From Marinobacterium mangrovicola (GTDB lineage Bacteria; Pseudomonadota; Gammaproteobacteria; Pseudomonadales; Balneatricaceae): a stretch of DNA of 64,000 bases. Where the stretch lies: NCBI RefSeq assembly GCF_004339595.1, contig NZ_SMFU01000007.1:1362658-1426657 (forward strand), read 5' to 3'. The first letter of the stretch is position 1, and each line of letters begins with the position of its first letter. Shown piece after piece: positions 52,594 through 62,200 of the stretch. Position numbers and translations under genes: made by a program. The notes beneath the pieces are model-generated. The model saw only the letters and a program-made list of their open reading frames with translations, made no database searches and was not told where the DNA came from.

Positions 52594-55512
52594 TCAGATT
52601 TCGATACGCTCGAAATGCTCCGGCAACTCTTCGGCACCCTTGCTGCTGGTTACCACCGCAACGGCGGCACGCTCAGGCTGCAGGTATTCCAGTGCAACAC
52701 GGCGCAGATCGTCGACACCTACCGCCAGAATCTGGCTGCGGAAGCGCTGACGCTGCTCCGGTGTACGACCGAACAAGGTGGAGTGATAGGTCTGCTTCGC
52801 CTCACCGGCCGGAGAACCCGGTTTATCGATGGAGCTGACCACACCCAGTACCGCCTCTTCCAGCTTTTGCGGTTCGATGCTGTTTTCGCTGATCCAGCGA
52901 GCCGCCGCATCGAAATCATCCAGAGTGCCGCTGATACGCGGATCACGGTAGGAGAAGAAACGGAACACCGCATCACCACTGTCCTGAGACGCGCCGGCGC
53001 CATAGGCACCGCCCTTCTCACGGATCGCACGATGCAGGTAGTTATTGCGCAGGAACTCACCCAATACGGTCAGCGGCGCAGCATCCGGATGCTCTACAGT
53101 AACGGTCGGGAACGCCTTGGCGCAGAAGTTAACCTGGGTGCTCGTCATCCAGACCTGCTGCACAGCCTCACGGGTTTGCGGCAGGCTGAATCCGGTAAAC
53201 GCTTCGCCAGTAGCAGCCTGGGACCAGCGCTGTTCAATCGCCTTGGCCATCGCTTCGCTGTGCTCCTCTTCACCGACGCTGAGGAAACGACGCGGTGCCT
53301 TAGCCACCAGACGATGGATCTCAGCCAGGCGCTCGGCCAGGGCATTCAGTTCATCCTGCTCCGCCAGTGAGCGATCCAGAGCCTTCAGGCGACGCACGCC
53401 TTCAAGACCGCGGGACAGATGCGCCAGCTTCGAGGCCGGAGAAAAACCAGCGCAGGCAGCCAGCATCGCCATGCCATGGCCCTGGCCGGTGATCGACTGC
53501 TCACGGCGGCTGCGCATATGAGAGACGATCTCTTTGAGGCGCTGGGTTTCATCGAAACGGGCCTTATCCAGGGTTTCCACCATCAGATCCGCCAGCGGAT
53601 CGCGGTTAACCGCCAGCGCTTTGCCAGACAGAACCAGATACGCAGATACATTCTGCTCGTCATCAGGCATACCACGCACAGAGGTATATGCGGAGAAGCC
53701 ACCGGTAATCTGACTCTGGTAAGCCTGGTTCTCGCGGTAGTCGCGCTCACCACAACCCAGCTCGGTCAGGCAGTGGGTATAGAGCGGTAGCAGCGCCTGC
53801 TGTTCATCGCTCAGCGCCGGCAGGTCAAGAATAATCTGTTCGTAGATCAGGCCGTTGGTACCTGCCGAGTACCAGGTGCTATCCAGGTTCGGCAGCCCCA
53901 TGGAAGCACCCTGGGGCAGGTTCAGTTCGGTCGGAACATCCTCGAGGGTCACCTTCGGCAGGATCGACTCGTCATCCACCTGCATCTGACGCGCTTCCAG
54001 CTGCTCCGCCAGTAGGATCACTTCCGCCTTTTCAGTTTCGCTCATGGCCGCTTTCATTGCTGCCAGATGATCCGCCTCGGCCTGATCCCGGCGGCTCGAA
54101 AGCTGATTGTCCGGACGCAATGTCAGGCGCACGCGGTGCGGGTTATCCAACAGCCAGCGACGCACCAGTGACGGAATGTAATCCGGATCCTTGATCGCCT
54201 CGCGCAGTTTCTCCAGCGCCGGATCCACGTTCAGCGCCGCCAGGGCGTCGCCGCGATGGATACCAGCAGACAAAGCACCAAGGATCAGCTGCAGACCGAA
54301 GGGATAGCTGTCACCGGTGATTTCACGCTGGCTGAGTTCCAGCTGATGCAGCTGCGCTTCAACCATCTCCTGTGACACACCATCACGAGCAACCTGCTCG
54401 AGCGTATCCAGCACCAGTTTTTCGAATTCGGCCGCTTTCTCCGGCTCGCTGCCTTCCAGGCCGCACATGAAGCTCATTTCACGGTTGGAATCTTCCAGAC
54501 CGCAGAGCGGTGACGGCGCCGTACCTATGTCGCTGGATTCCAGCGCCGCGCGCAGCGGTGAGCTGGAGTTATCCAGCAGCACGCGAGACAGCAGGTGCGC
54601 CTGCATCAGCTCATCCAGATCGATCGACCTTGGCAGCAGCCAACCCATCACATGATGGGTATGGGCTGCAAGATCTTCCTGATCCAGCGCGTATGCTTCC
54701 TCAATGCGGACAGGGGCGAAGTAGCGCTTTTCATCCGGTACGGAGATCTCTTCGTCATTACGTTCGAAGTGCGACAGCGCCAGGGTGTCGAAACGCTCCT
54801 GCAGCTCCACCGCCTCGATATCGCCGAAAGTCATGAAGACCGCGTTACTCGGGTGGTAGTGGCTGCGGTAGAACTCAACCAGCTCCTCGTAGCTCAGGTC
54901 TGGGATACAGCTCGGCTCGCCACCACTGTTGTGGTGGTAGGTTGTGGTCGGGAACAGGTAACGGGTCAGCGTCTGCCAAAGCGTCGATACCGGCGAGCTC
55001 ATCGCCCCTTTCATCTCATTGAAGACCACACCCTTGTAGACCAGATCAGATTCAGGGTTGCCGGTCTCGGCGAACTCCACACGATGACCTTCCTGGGCAA
55101 AATCCAGCGGATCCAGGCGAGAGAAGAACGCCGCATCGAGATACACATCAAGCAGGTTGAAGTAATCCTTGCGGTTCTGGCTGGCAAAGGGGTAGGCGGT
55201 CCAGTCTGAGCTGGTGAACGCGTTCATGAAGGTATTCAGCGAACGACGCGTCATCATGAAAAACGGGTCACGTACCGGGTAGCGCTTGCTGCCGCACAAC
55301 GCGGTATGTTCCAGCATGTGGGCCACGCCGGTGGAATCCTCCGGCACCGTGCGGAACGCTACCAGGAAAACATTCTCATCCCTGTCGGCGGCAATATGGT
55401 AATGGCGCGCGCCGGTGGCCAGGTGTTCAAACTCCTGCACCTCGACATTGAGGGAGTCGATGGTCTGATTACGCAGGAAGCGAAAGCTCTGATGACTGTT
55501 AACAGCTTGCAT
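52594..55512 (-). CDS. M16C zinc metallopeptidase, presequence-protease/insulinase-like
   Basis: 972 residues from ATG 55512, the usual length of presequence-peptidase relatives. An upstream extension of 63 codons reads poorly and has no RBS. The zinc-binding motif HxxEH is present (HMLEHTALCGS, His65-Glu68-His69), and the third ligand glutamate lies about 75 residues downstream. The C-terminal half (about 500-970) is the second, inactive-type domain pair of the family. It probably degrades peptides in the cytoplasm, as no signal peptide is visible. Confidence 0.92.
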   Translation of the reverse strand: MQAVNSHQSFRFLRNQTIDSLNVEVQEFEHLATGARHYHIAADRDENVFLVAFRTVPEDSTGVAHMLEHTALCGSKRYPVRDPFFMMTRRSLNTFMNAFTSSDWTAYPFASQNRKDYFNLLDVYLDAAFFSRLDPLDFAQEGHRVEFAETGNPESDLVYKGVVFNEMKGAMSSPVSTLWQTLTRYLFPTTTYHHNSGGEPSCIPDLSYEELVEFYRSHYHPSNAVFMTFGDIEAVELQERFDTLALSHFERNDEEISVPDEKRYFAPVRIEEAYALDQEDLAAHTHHVMGWLLPRSIDLDELMQAHLLSRVLLDNSSSPLRAALESSDIGTAPSPLCGLEDSNREMSFMCGLEGSEPEKAAEFEKLVLDTLEQVARDGVSQEMVEAQLHQLELSQREITGDSYPFGLQLILGALSAGIHRGDALAALNVDPALEKLREAIKDPDYIPSLVRRWLLDNPHRVRLTLRPDNQLSSRRDQAEADHLAAMKAAMSETEKAEVILLAEQLEARQMQVDDESILPKVTLEDVPTELNLPQGASMGLPNLDSTWYSAGTNGLIYEQIILDLPALSDEQQALLPLYTHCLTELGCGERDYRENQAYQSQITGGFSAYTSVRGMPDDEQNVSAYLVLSGKALAVNRDPLADLMVETLDKARFDETQRLKEIVSHMRSRREQSITGQGHGMAMLAACAGFSPASKLAHLSRGLEGVRRLKALDRSLAEQDELNALAERLAEIHRLVAKAPRRFLSVGEEEHSEAMAKAIEQRWSQAATGEAFTGFSLPQTREAVQQVWMTSTQVNFCAKAFPTVTVEHPDAAPLTVLGEFLRNNYLHRAIREKGGAYGAGASQDSGDAVFRFFSYRDPRISGTLDDFDAAARWISENSIEPQKLEEAVLGVVSSIDKPGSPAGEAKQTYHSTLFGRTPEQRQRFRSQILAVGVDDLRRVALEYLQPERAAVAVVTSSKGAEELPEHFERIEI

Positions 55513-55837
55513 AAATTGGGCTTCACTCCGAAAAACTGAATGGAGGCGCGATGTCTGCGCCATGAAAGACACGGCCAGATAAGTCCATGGCCTATCAGGC
55601 TTATCGGCTGCGTGCTTTCTTAACTGCCCACCATTGTAACTTCTAATGGCAGGGAATCTACGCATAACTCCAACGCAGCTTAGATCCGGCGGATTCACCA
55701 CCCTTCATCACCTCAGCCCTGGGCTGCGAGGTCACGCCGGCCGCACACCGGAAATTTAATTTTGCGTCGCAACATAATGATCACATTAGCCAGATAAAAA
55801 GAAGTCATATCGATTAAAAACACGATGAAAATTATTT

Positions 55838-55852
55838 TTGTGCAGCGCACAA
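55838..55852. promoter_or_regulatory. TGC-rich palindrome upstream of the phasin 1 promoter
   Basis: TTGTGCAGCGCACAA: arms TTGTGC and GCACAA with an AGC spacer. It ends seven bases before the -35 box. Related sites occur at three other places (55898, 56472, 56534). PhaR repressors of polyhydroxyalkanoate genes are known to bind intermittently TGC-rich DNA. Confidence 0.6.
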
Positions 55853-55859
55853 AACAGGC

Positions 55860-55888
55860 TTGACAGGCTGCACTACTGATCATAAAGT
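55860..55888 (+). promoter_or_regulatory. Sigma-70 promoter of phasin 1
   Basis: TTGACA (55860-55865), a 17-base spacer and TAAAGT (55883-55888). Transcription would start near 55895, with the second palindrome covering the first transcribed bases. Confidence 0.65.
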
Positions 55889-55897
55889 GAACTCAAA

Positions 55898-55912
55898 TGT
55901 TGCAGCGCACAA
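55898..55912. promoter_or_regulatory. TGC-rich palindrome downstream of the phasin 1 promoter
   Basis: TGTTGCAGCGCACAA, matching the upstream site in its right part. It starts nine bases after the -10 box, over the predicted start of transcription. Confidence 0.55.
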
Positions 55913-55962
55913 ACCAACGCAACTAACCGATGTTCATTGGTACACATTCAAAGGTGATAGCT

Positions 55963-56331
55963 ATGTACGAAGATATGAAAGACAAGATGAAGCCGGTTAT
56001 GGATATGGCCGAGATCAACAAGAAGACCACTGAAACTCTGATCGCTCTGCAGTCTCAGTATGTGTCTGACTTCGTCAACTCCAGCCTGTCTCAGATGAAG
56101 GCTCTGACCGAGACTAAAGAGCCGAAAGCGGCTTTTGAAGCTCAGGTTCAGTACCTAAAAGACGTTGAAGCCAAGCTGACCGACGTAGCCGAAAAAGAGA
56201 TGGCTGCCCTGACCAGCGCCCGTGAAGAACTGACCGGCATCATCGAGAAGAGCGTCACTGACATGAGCTCCTCTCCTTACTTCGCTGAACTGCAGAAGTT
56301 CATGAAGCCGATGGATATGAAGGCCAAGTAA
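55963..56331 (+). CDS. Phasin family protein 1
   Basis: 122 residues from ATG 55963, with AAGGTGA seven bases upstream. Alpha-helical throughout and amphipathic, with no cysteine and few aromatic residues. Segments typical of the phasin_2/PhaP family: MDMAEINKKTTETLIALQSQYVSDFVNSSL and EAQVQYLKDVEAKLTDVAEKEMAAL. Phasins coat polyhydroxyalkanoate granules. It shares about half its residues with the next phasin, so the two arose by duplication. It ends in its own terminator. Confidence 0.9.
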   Translation: MYEDMKDKMKPVMDMAEINKKTTETLIALQSQYVSDFVNSSLSQMKALTETKEPKAAFEAQVQYLKDVEAKLTDVAEKEMAALTSAREELTGIIEKSVTDMSSSPYFAELQKFMKPMDMKAK

Positions 56332-56373
56332 ACGGCCTTGAGGTTCCCTGCTCGACCCAGCAGTAAACCCATT

Positions 56374-56400
56374 ATGGCCGCTCTGCGGCCATCTTTTTTG
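56374..56400 (+). terminator. Terminator of phasin 1
   Basis: ATGGCCGC and GCGGCCAT pair around TCT, followed by CTTTTTTG. About 42 bases after the stop. Confidence 0.85.
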
Positions 56401-56471
56401 CACCGCCGTTGTCACGGAAGAGTCAATCGGTGCCGACACTGGAAAGTCACGCTGTTCAACGCCTCAAGAAC

Positions 56472-56486
56472 TTGTGCACCGCACAA
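56472..56486. promoter_or_regulatory. TGC-rich palindrome upstream of the phasin 2 promoter
   Basis: TTGTGCACCGCACAA has the same arms as the phasin 1 upstream site, with spacer ACC. It ends eight bases before the -35 box. Confidence 0.6.
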
Positions 56487-56494
56487 AAAATAAC

Positions 56495-56523
56495 TTGACG
56501 AATAAAAAACTGGCGTTTAACGT
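56495..56523 (+). promoter_or_regulatory. Likely promoter of phasin 2
   Basis: TTGACG (56495-56500), a 17-base spacer and TAACGT (56518-56523). The -10 match is poor, but the spacing relative to both palindromes copies that of phasin 1. Confidence 0.5.
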
Positions 56524-56533
56524 GCGGGTATAT

Positions 56534-56548
56534 TGATGCACTGCACAA
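56534..56548. promoter_or_regulatory. TGC-rich palindrome downstream of the phasin 2 promoter
   Basis: TGATGCACTGCACAA, related to the other sites (GCAnyGCACAA). It starts ten bases after the -10 box. Confidence 0.5.
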
Positions 56549-56582
56549 CGCCAACTGAACATTTTTATCTGAGGATGCAAAC

Positions 56583-57074
56583 ATGTACGACGATATGCTG
56601 AAAGAGATGAAAGAGAAAATGGCTCCGGTTGTCGAGATGGCCGAAATCAACAAGAAGACCGCAGAGACTCTGATCTCCCTGCAGTCCGACTACTTCTCCG
56701 ACTTCGTGAACTCCAGCCTTGCCCAGGTCAAAGCTCTGACCGAAGTGAAGGATCCGAAAGAAGCGTTCGACCTGCAGGTCAAATACTTCAAGGATCTGGA
56801 AGGCAAGATGACCGGCGTTGCCGAAAAGGAAATGGCCGCTCTGACCCAGGCTAAAGACGAGCTGACCAGCGTCGTTGAGAAGAGCGTATCCGAGATGGGC
56901 GAAATGCCCTACTTCGATATGGAAAAATTTGCTGATATGAGCAAGTTCGACTTCTCCGCTTTTGACATAACCAAGTTCATGCCGGAAGCCGCTGCACCGA
57001 AGGCGAAGCCTGCCGCCAAGACTACTACCCGTAAGACCACTGCGGCTTCTGCTTCTACTTCCGCATCCGCTTGA
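56583..57074 (+). CDS. Phasin family protein 2
   Basis: 163 residues. The first 110 residues closely match phasin 1 (MAEINKKTAETLISLQSDYFSDFVNSSLAQVKAL). A C-terminal extension follows, from about residue 117, that is rich in Phe, Asp, Ala, Pro and Lys and ends in an Ala-Lys-Thr-rich tail (AKPAAKTTTRKTTAAS). Alanine- and lysine-rich tails of this kind occur in phasins that bind DNA, so a link between granules and the nucleoid is possible. ATG 56583 follows GAGGATGC. It has its own promoter and terminator. Confidence 0.9.
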   Translation: MYDDMLKEMKEKMAPVVEMAEINKKTAETLISLQSDYFSDFVNSSLAQVKALTEVKDPKEAFDLQVKYFKDLEGKMTGVAEKEMAALTQAKDELTSVVEKSVSEMGEMPYFDMEKFADMSKFDFSAFDITKFMPEAAAPKAKPAAKTTTRKTTAASASTSASA

Positions 57075-57093
57075 TTCTTAACGGGAATCGAGA

Positions 57094-57127
57094 AACGGCA
57101 GCCCTCGGGCTGCCGTTTTTGTTTTTT
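57094..57127 (+). terminator. Terminator of phasin 2
   Basis: AACGGCAGCCC and GGGCTGCCGTT form an 11-base-pair stem with a two-base loop, followed by TTTTGTTTTTT. Confidence 0.9.
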
Positions 57128-57157
57128 AGCTCGCTGAGTTCAGCGGGAACTCCGTTC

Positions 57158-58372
57158 CTACAACTCCTGCGCCATGGCTGGCAGATCGCCCTCTAAACCC
57201 ATGGCAAAACGCATCACCCGATCCTTGGCTAGCGGCAATCTGCCGGCCAAACCCAGACCCAGATTACGCACCAGCTTCAGCGGGCCGACCTGATTGCTGA
57301 ACATGCGATAGAACGCATCCATGGTCTGCATCATCACCAGATTATGGCGGCGGCGCCTTCCCTCGTAGCGTTCCAGCACCTGCAGTGACTCCACTGGCTC
57401 ACCGGCAGCAATGGCTTTAAGCAGCTCTTCCGCCAGCACCGCAGCATCCAGCAAGCCGATATTAACGCCCTGACCGGCCAGGGGATGAATCATATGCGCA
57501 GCATCTCCCGCCAAGGCAACGCCTTCAGCCACATAGCGCTGCGCATGCTGACGCTGCAGCGGGAAAAAGCCACGCTCCAGCAGTTCCGGGATCGGCCCAA
57601 GACGACTCGGAAAGGTGTCACGCAGCTCCGCCATAAAGCGTGCCTCCGGCAGCTCCATCAGACGGCGAACTTCATTGGGTGTGTTGTACCAGACCAGGGA
57701 GGCGCAGGAGCCGCTTAACGGAAGAAACGCCAGTGGACCTGTCGGGGTAAACTGCTGCCAGGTGATATCCTGCTGCTCGTAACCGGTTTTCACCGAGGCC
57801 ACCAGCGCATACTGATCGTAATCCCATTTATGGGTGCCGATACCCACCGCATCACGCACGCGGGAGCGGCCACCATCCGCCGCTATCAACAGGCGTCCAA
57901 CGATCTCCTGACCGTTTTCCAGCTGCACGATCGAAGCGCCGGGGGAATAATCGATACTGGTGATGCGCGCAGGACAGATCAGATCGACATTCTGGATCTC
58001 TCTCACGCGATCCAGCAGCGCCAGCTGGATAACCCGGTTCTCGACGATATTACCCAGGTAAGGATGGCCGATACGAGCGGCATCGAACTCGGTAGCGCCG
58101 CGCTTGTCGCTGGCCTCCCAGACACGCATACGGCTATAGGGGCACAGCCTGCGCGACTCTATCCCCTGCCAGGCACCGACATGGCGGAGAATGCGTTCCG
58201 ACGCCAGGCTTAACGCGGAAACGCGCAGGTCGTGCGGTTGCTCCGGCGAAAAAGCGGGGGGATGCTGCTGCTCAATCACCGCGATGGATAGATCAGAGTC
58301 GGCAAGTGCGCAGGCGATGGTGGCGCCCACCATACCGCCGCCGACGATTACCACGTCATAGCGCTGGTTCAT
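57158..58372 (-). CDS. UbiH/UbiF/VisC-family FAD monooxygenase (ubiquinone biosynthesis)
   Basis: 404 residues. FAD-binding VVIVGGGMVGATIACALADS at the N-terminus, the mid-domain DG motif in LLIAADGGRSRVRDAVGI (about 165-180) and the C-terminal GDAAHMIHPLAGQGVNIGLLDA (about 290-311) are all family signatures. It hydroxylates the ubiquinone ring precursor; which position (UbiH, UbiF or UbiI type) cannot be told with certainty. Closely upstream of serS on the same strand. A terminator-like hairpin (58463-58486) separates them, so it is probably transcribed on its own. Confidence 0.9.
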   Translation of the reverse strand: MNQRYDVVIVGGGMVGATIACALADSDLSIAVIEQQHPPAFSPEQPHDLRVSALSLASERILRHVGAWQGIESRRLCPYSRMRVWEASDKRGATEFDAARIGHPYLGNIVENRVIQLALLDRVREIQNVDLICPARITSIDYSPGASIVQLENGQEIVGRLLIAADGGRSRVRDAVGIGTHKWDYDQYALVASVKTGYEQQDITWQQFTPTGPLAFLPLSGSCASLVWYNTPNEVRRLMELPEARFMAELRDTFPSRLGPIPELLERGFFPLQRQHAQRYVAEGVALAGDAAHMIHPLAGQGVNIGLLDAAVLAEELLKAIAAGEPVESLQVLERYEGRRRRHNLVMMQTMDAFYRMFSNQVGPLKLVRNLGLGLAGRLPLAKDRVMRFAMGLEGDLPAMAQEL

Positions 58373-58455
58373 CCTGAAATTTCCTTAGAACTGGATCTGT
58401 CCTGCGCAGTATACGCAACTGATCCTTGGATGCTTTGTGACAGGTCAAGGCCCAC

Positions 58456-58486
58456 AAACAGAGAGGCCCCGACACAGCGGGGCCTC
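58456..58486 (-). terminator. Terminator hairpin after serS
   Basis: GAGGCCCCG and CGGGGCCTC form a nine-base-pair stem around a six-base loop, followed on the minus strand by TCTGTTTGT. The T-tract is broken, but the hairpin is strong. Confidence 0.7.
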
Positions 58487-58502
58487 TTCATGCAGCTCAG
58501 AT

Positions 58503-59807
<1,305 letters not shown>

Positions 59808-59834
59808 TCAGTAATGAAGGTATCCACCACCCGG

Positions 59835-60206
59835 TTAGATCATCCGGGTCAGCGACAGCCCGGCATAAAGCGCCACCAGGCATAAAATGAGGCTCAATGA
59901 TATATAAATCAAGGCAGACATTATATGCCCCTCCTGAATCATCGCCACCGTCTCCAGCGAGAAGGTGGAAAAGGTGGTAAACGCACCCATAAAGCCGGTC
60001 ATCAGCAGCGGCCGCATCTCCGGCGACAGTTTCACCTTTTCAAGGATCAGGACAAAACAGACGCCCATCAGGAAGGAACCGAGCACGTTGACCGTCAGGG
60101 TGCCAAACGGCAGCCGGTGCTCGGCGTTGTTCAATACACCACTGACCCAGTAGCGTCCCAGAGCTCCCAGCGCACCGCCAACGGCGATCAGTATCCAGTG
60201 AATCAT
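59835..60206 (-). CDS. crcB: Fluoride channel (CrcB/Fluc)
   Basis: 123 residues with four membrane helices, the Fluc size. Conserved marks: [14 protein letters not shown] (about 10-23), the [15 protein letters not shown] region (about 35-49) with the pore asparagine, and [15 protein letters not shown] (about 71-85), which contains the pore phenylalanines. It works as a dual-topology dimer that lets toxic fluoride leave the cell. Its ATG overlaps the rarA stop by four bases (ATGA). No fluoride riboswitch is visible, as expected inside an operon. Confidence 0.95.
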   Translation of the reverse strand: MIHWILIAVGGALGALGRYWVSGVLNNAEHRLPFGTLTVNVLGSFLMGVCFVLILEKVKLSPEMRPLLMTGFMGAFTTFSTFSLETVAMIQEGHIMSALIYISLSLILCLVALYAGLSLTRMI

Positions 60207-61564
60207 CGGCCGTTCCCTTTCTGCCCCGAATAGCGCTGTTTCGGACTCTGCGCATCCCAGGCACGCAGACGCTCCATCTTCTCGCCCAGTTTGATCTCCA
60301 GGCCGCGATTTTCCGGCTGGTAGTAGCTACGTTCGGCAATCTCTTCCGGCAGGTATTTCTCACCGGCCGCGTAGGCATCCGGTTCATCGTGGGCATAGCG
60401 GTACTCGGCGCCGTAGCCCATATCCTTCATCAGCGAGGTAGGCGCATTACGCAGATGCTCGGGCACCGCATAGCTCGGGTCTGAGCGTACATCGGCCATG
60501 GCCTGGGCAAACGCCTTGTATACGGCATTACTCTTAGGTGCCAGTGCACAATACACAGCAGCCTGTGCGATAGCGCGTTCGCCCTCGGAGGGGCCGACCC
60601 GCTCAAACGCATCCCAGGCGGAAAGCGCCACCTGCATGGCGCGGGGATCCGCGTTGCCAATATCCTCGGAGGCGATAGCCACCAGCCGCCGAGCTACATA
60701 AAGCGGATCACAACCGCCATCAAGCATACGGCAGTACCAGTAAAGCGCACCGTCCGGCGATGAACCCCGTACCGACTTGTGAAACGCAGAGATCTGATCG
60801 TAAAACAGATCACCGCCCTTATCGTAACGACGCCCGCCAGCCTGCAGTACCTCTTTAAGTATCTCAGCATCAACGGTCTCGCTCGCCCCTTCGGCGCGGG
60901 CCAGATCGGCAGCGATCTCCAGCAGGTTCAGCGCCCGGCGTGCGTCGCCGTCAGCCGCTTCCGCCAACCGATCGATTACCCCTTCGCCGAACACCAGGTT
61001 GCGCCGTCCCAGGCCACGCTCGGAATCCTGCAGCGCGGTTTCAATAATCTGGCGCAGGGCCGGCGTTTCCAGCGAACGCAGCAGATAGACCCGCGCCCGG
61101 GATAGCAGTGCGTTGTTCAGCTCAAACGACGGGTTCTCGGTGGTGGCGCCCACAAAGATAACCGTGCCGTCCTCCACGTAGGGCAGAAACGCATCCTGCT
61201 GCGACTTGTTGAAGCGGTGCACCTCATCAACGAAGAGGATGGTCTTACGGCCACTCTGCATCTTCACCTGGCTCGCCTGATCCACCGCCTGGCGAATATC
61301 TTTCACACCGGACAGCACCGCTGAAATGGTGACGAAGTGGGCATCCACCAGGTTGGCAATCAGTTTCGCCAGGGTGGTTTTGCCAACGCCAGGCGGGCCC
61401 CAGAGCACCATGGAGTGCACCGAACCCTGCTCCAGGGCCTGGCGCAGCGGTTTGCTGCGCCCAAACAGGTGCTCCTGACCGATATATTCATCCAACGTAC
61501 GGGGACGCATCCTTGCCGCCAGCGGCTCATAGCCGCCGGACTGATCCGCGAACAGATCCTGCAT
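60203..61564 (-). CDS. rarA: AAA+ replication-associated recombination protein RarA (MgsA)
   Basis: 453 residues. AAA+ clamp-loader-like ATPase: Walker [15 protein letters not shown] (about 55-68), Walker [17 protein letters not shown] (about 108-123) and sensor-1 [11 protein letters not shown] (near 133). The C-terminal tetramerisation domain includes [23 protein letters not shown]. It starts [22 protein letters not shown], typical for the family, and ends KQRYSGQ. It acts at stalled replication forks. Its ATG shares one base with the lolA stop (TGATG). Confidence 0.97.
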   Translation of the reverse strand: MQDLFADQSGGYEPLAARMRPRTLDEYIGQEHLFGRSKPLRQALEQGSVHSMVLWGPPGVGKTTLAKLIANLVDAHFVTISAVLSGVKDIRQAVDQASQVKMQSGRKTILFVDEVHRFNKSQQDAFLPYVEDGTVIFVGATTENPSFELNNALLSRARVYLLRSLETPALRQIIETALQDSERGLGRRNLVFGEGVIDRLAEAADGDARRALNLLEIAADLARAEGASETVDAEILKEVLQAGGRRYDKGGDLFYDQISAFHKSVRGSSPDGALYWYCRMLDGGCDPLYVARRLVAIASEDIGNADPRAMQVALSAWDAFERVGPSEGERAIAQAAVYCALAPKSNAVYKAFAQAMADVRSDPSYAVPEHLRNAPTSLMKDMGYGAEYRYAHDEPDAYAAGEKYLPEEIAERSYYQPENRGLEIKLGEKMERLRAWDAQSPKQRYSGQKGNGR

Positions 61565-62196
61565 CAGACCCCCGGATCGAGAATAACGTCCACCCCATCG
61601 GGAGGAACAAAGTTGAAACGCGAATCATCCACGGTCGGATCGACCTTGATATCGCCCAGCATGATCGACGTGCGCTGACCCAATGAATCTTCCAGCAGCA
61701 GCTCTGTAAGCAGCTCACCGGTAAACAACAGCCGGATCCGAACGAAACCGCTTTCCGCCTCCTGGGGAATCAGCTCGAACACTTCACGCTCTGGCGTTTC
61801 GTCGAGCTGACGAACATCGAACTGCTCTTCAAGCGCTTCGATATTACCGCTGAGAATCATTGCCGGGGCACTGCCCACCTGGTTGTCGGCGGACTTACGT
61901 GTCACCTGCTCAAGATCCGGATCATAGATCCAGATATATTCACCATCGCTGACGATACGCTGCTCGTAGGGCAATTCAGTGTGCCAGTCAAAGCGTGCGG
62001 GGCGTTCGAGTACAAACTCACCGCTGGAGTGTTCCTGGCGAGCCCCCTCTTCGGAGACCGTATATTGCTCAAAATCCGCCTGGATACCATCGTGGCGGGT
62101 CAAAAGATCGCTGAGTCGATCCACTGCGCTGGCATGCAGTGCGGTACTGATACTGAACAGAGCGCTGATCATCGCGCCCTTGAGATAGGTAGGCAT
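61564..62196 (-). CDS. lolA: Outer-membrane lipoprotein carrier LolA
   Basis: 210 residues from ATG 62196; a longer frame would run into ftsK. A signal peptide (about 1-22, ending LHASA) precedes a half-barrel fold with [19 protein letters not shown] and [32 protein letters not shown], a conserved LolA segment. It carries lipoproteins across the periplasm from LolCDE to LolB. GAGAG lies upstream of the ATG. It sits directly after ftsK (four bases between them), as in many gammaproteobacteria. Confidence 0.96.
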   Translation of the reverse strand: MPTYLKGAMISALFSISTALHASAVDRLSDLLTRHDGIQADFEQYTVSEEGARQEHSSGEFVLERPARFDWHTELPYEQRIVSDGEYIWIYDPDLEQVTRKSADNQVGSAPAMILSGNIEALEEQFDVRQLDETPEREVFELIPQEAESGFVRIRLLFTGELLTELLLEDSLGQRTSIMLGDIKVDPTVDDSRFNFVPPDGVDVILDPGV

Positions 62197-62200
62197 AGCT

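Larger units (their letters stand above)
55513..55962. other. Divergent control region between the M16 peptidase and phasin 1
   Basis: About 450 bases. The M16-side part (55513-55700) is the weakly supported upstream extension of that frame. The phasin side holds a good sigma-70 promoter and two TGC-rich palindromes (listed separately). Nothing else was found. Confidence 0.6.
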
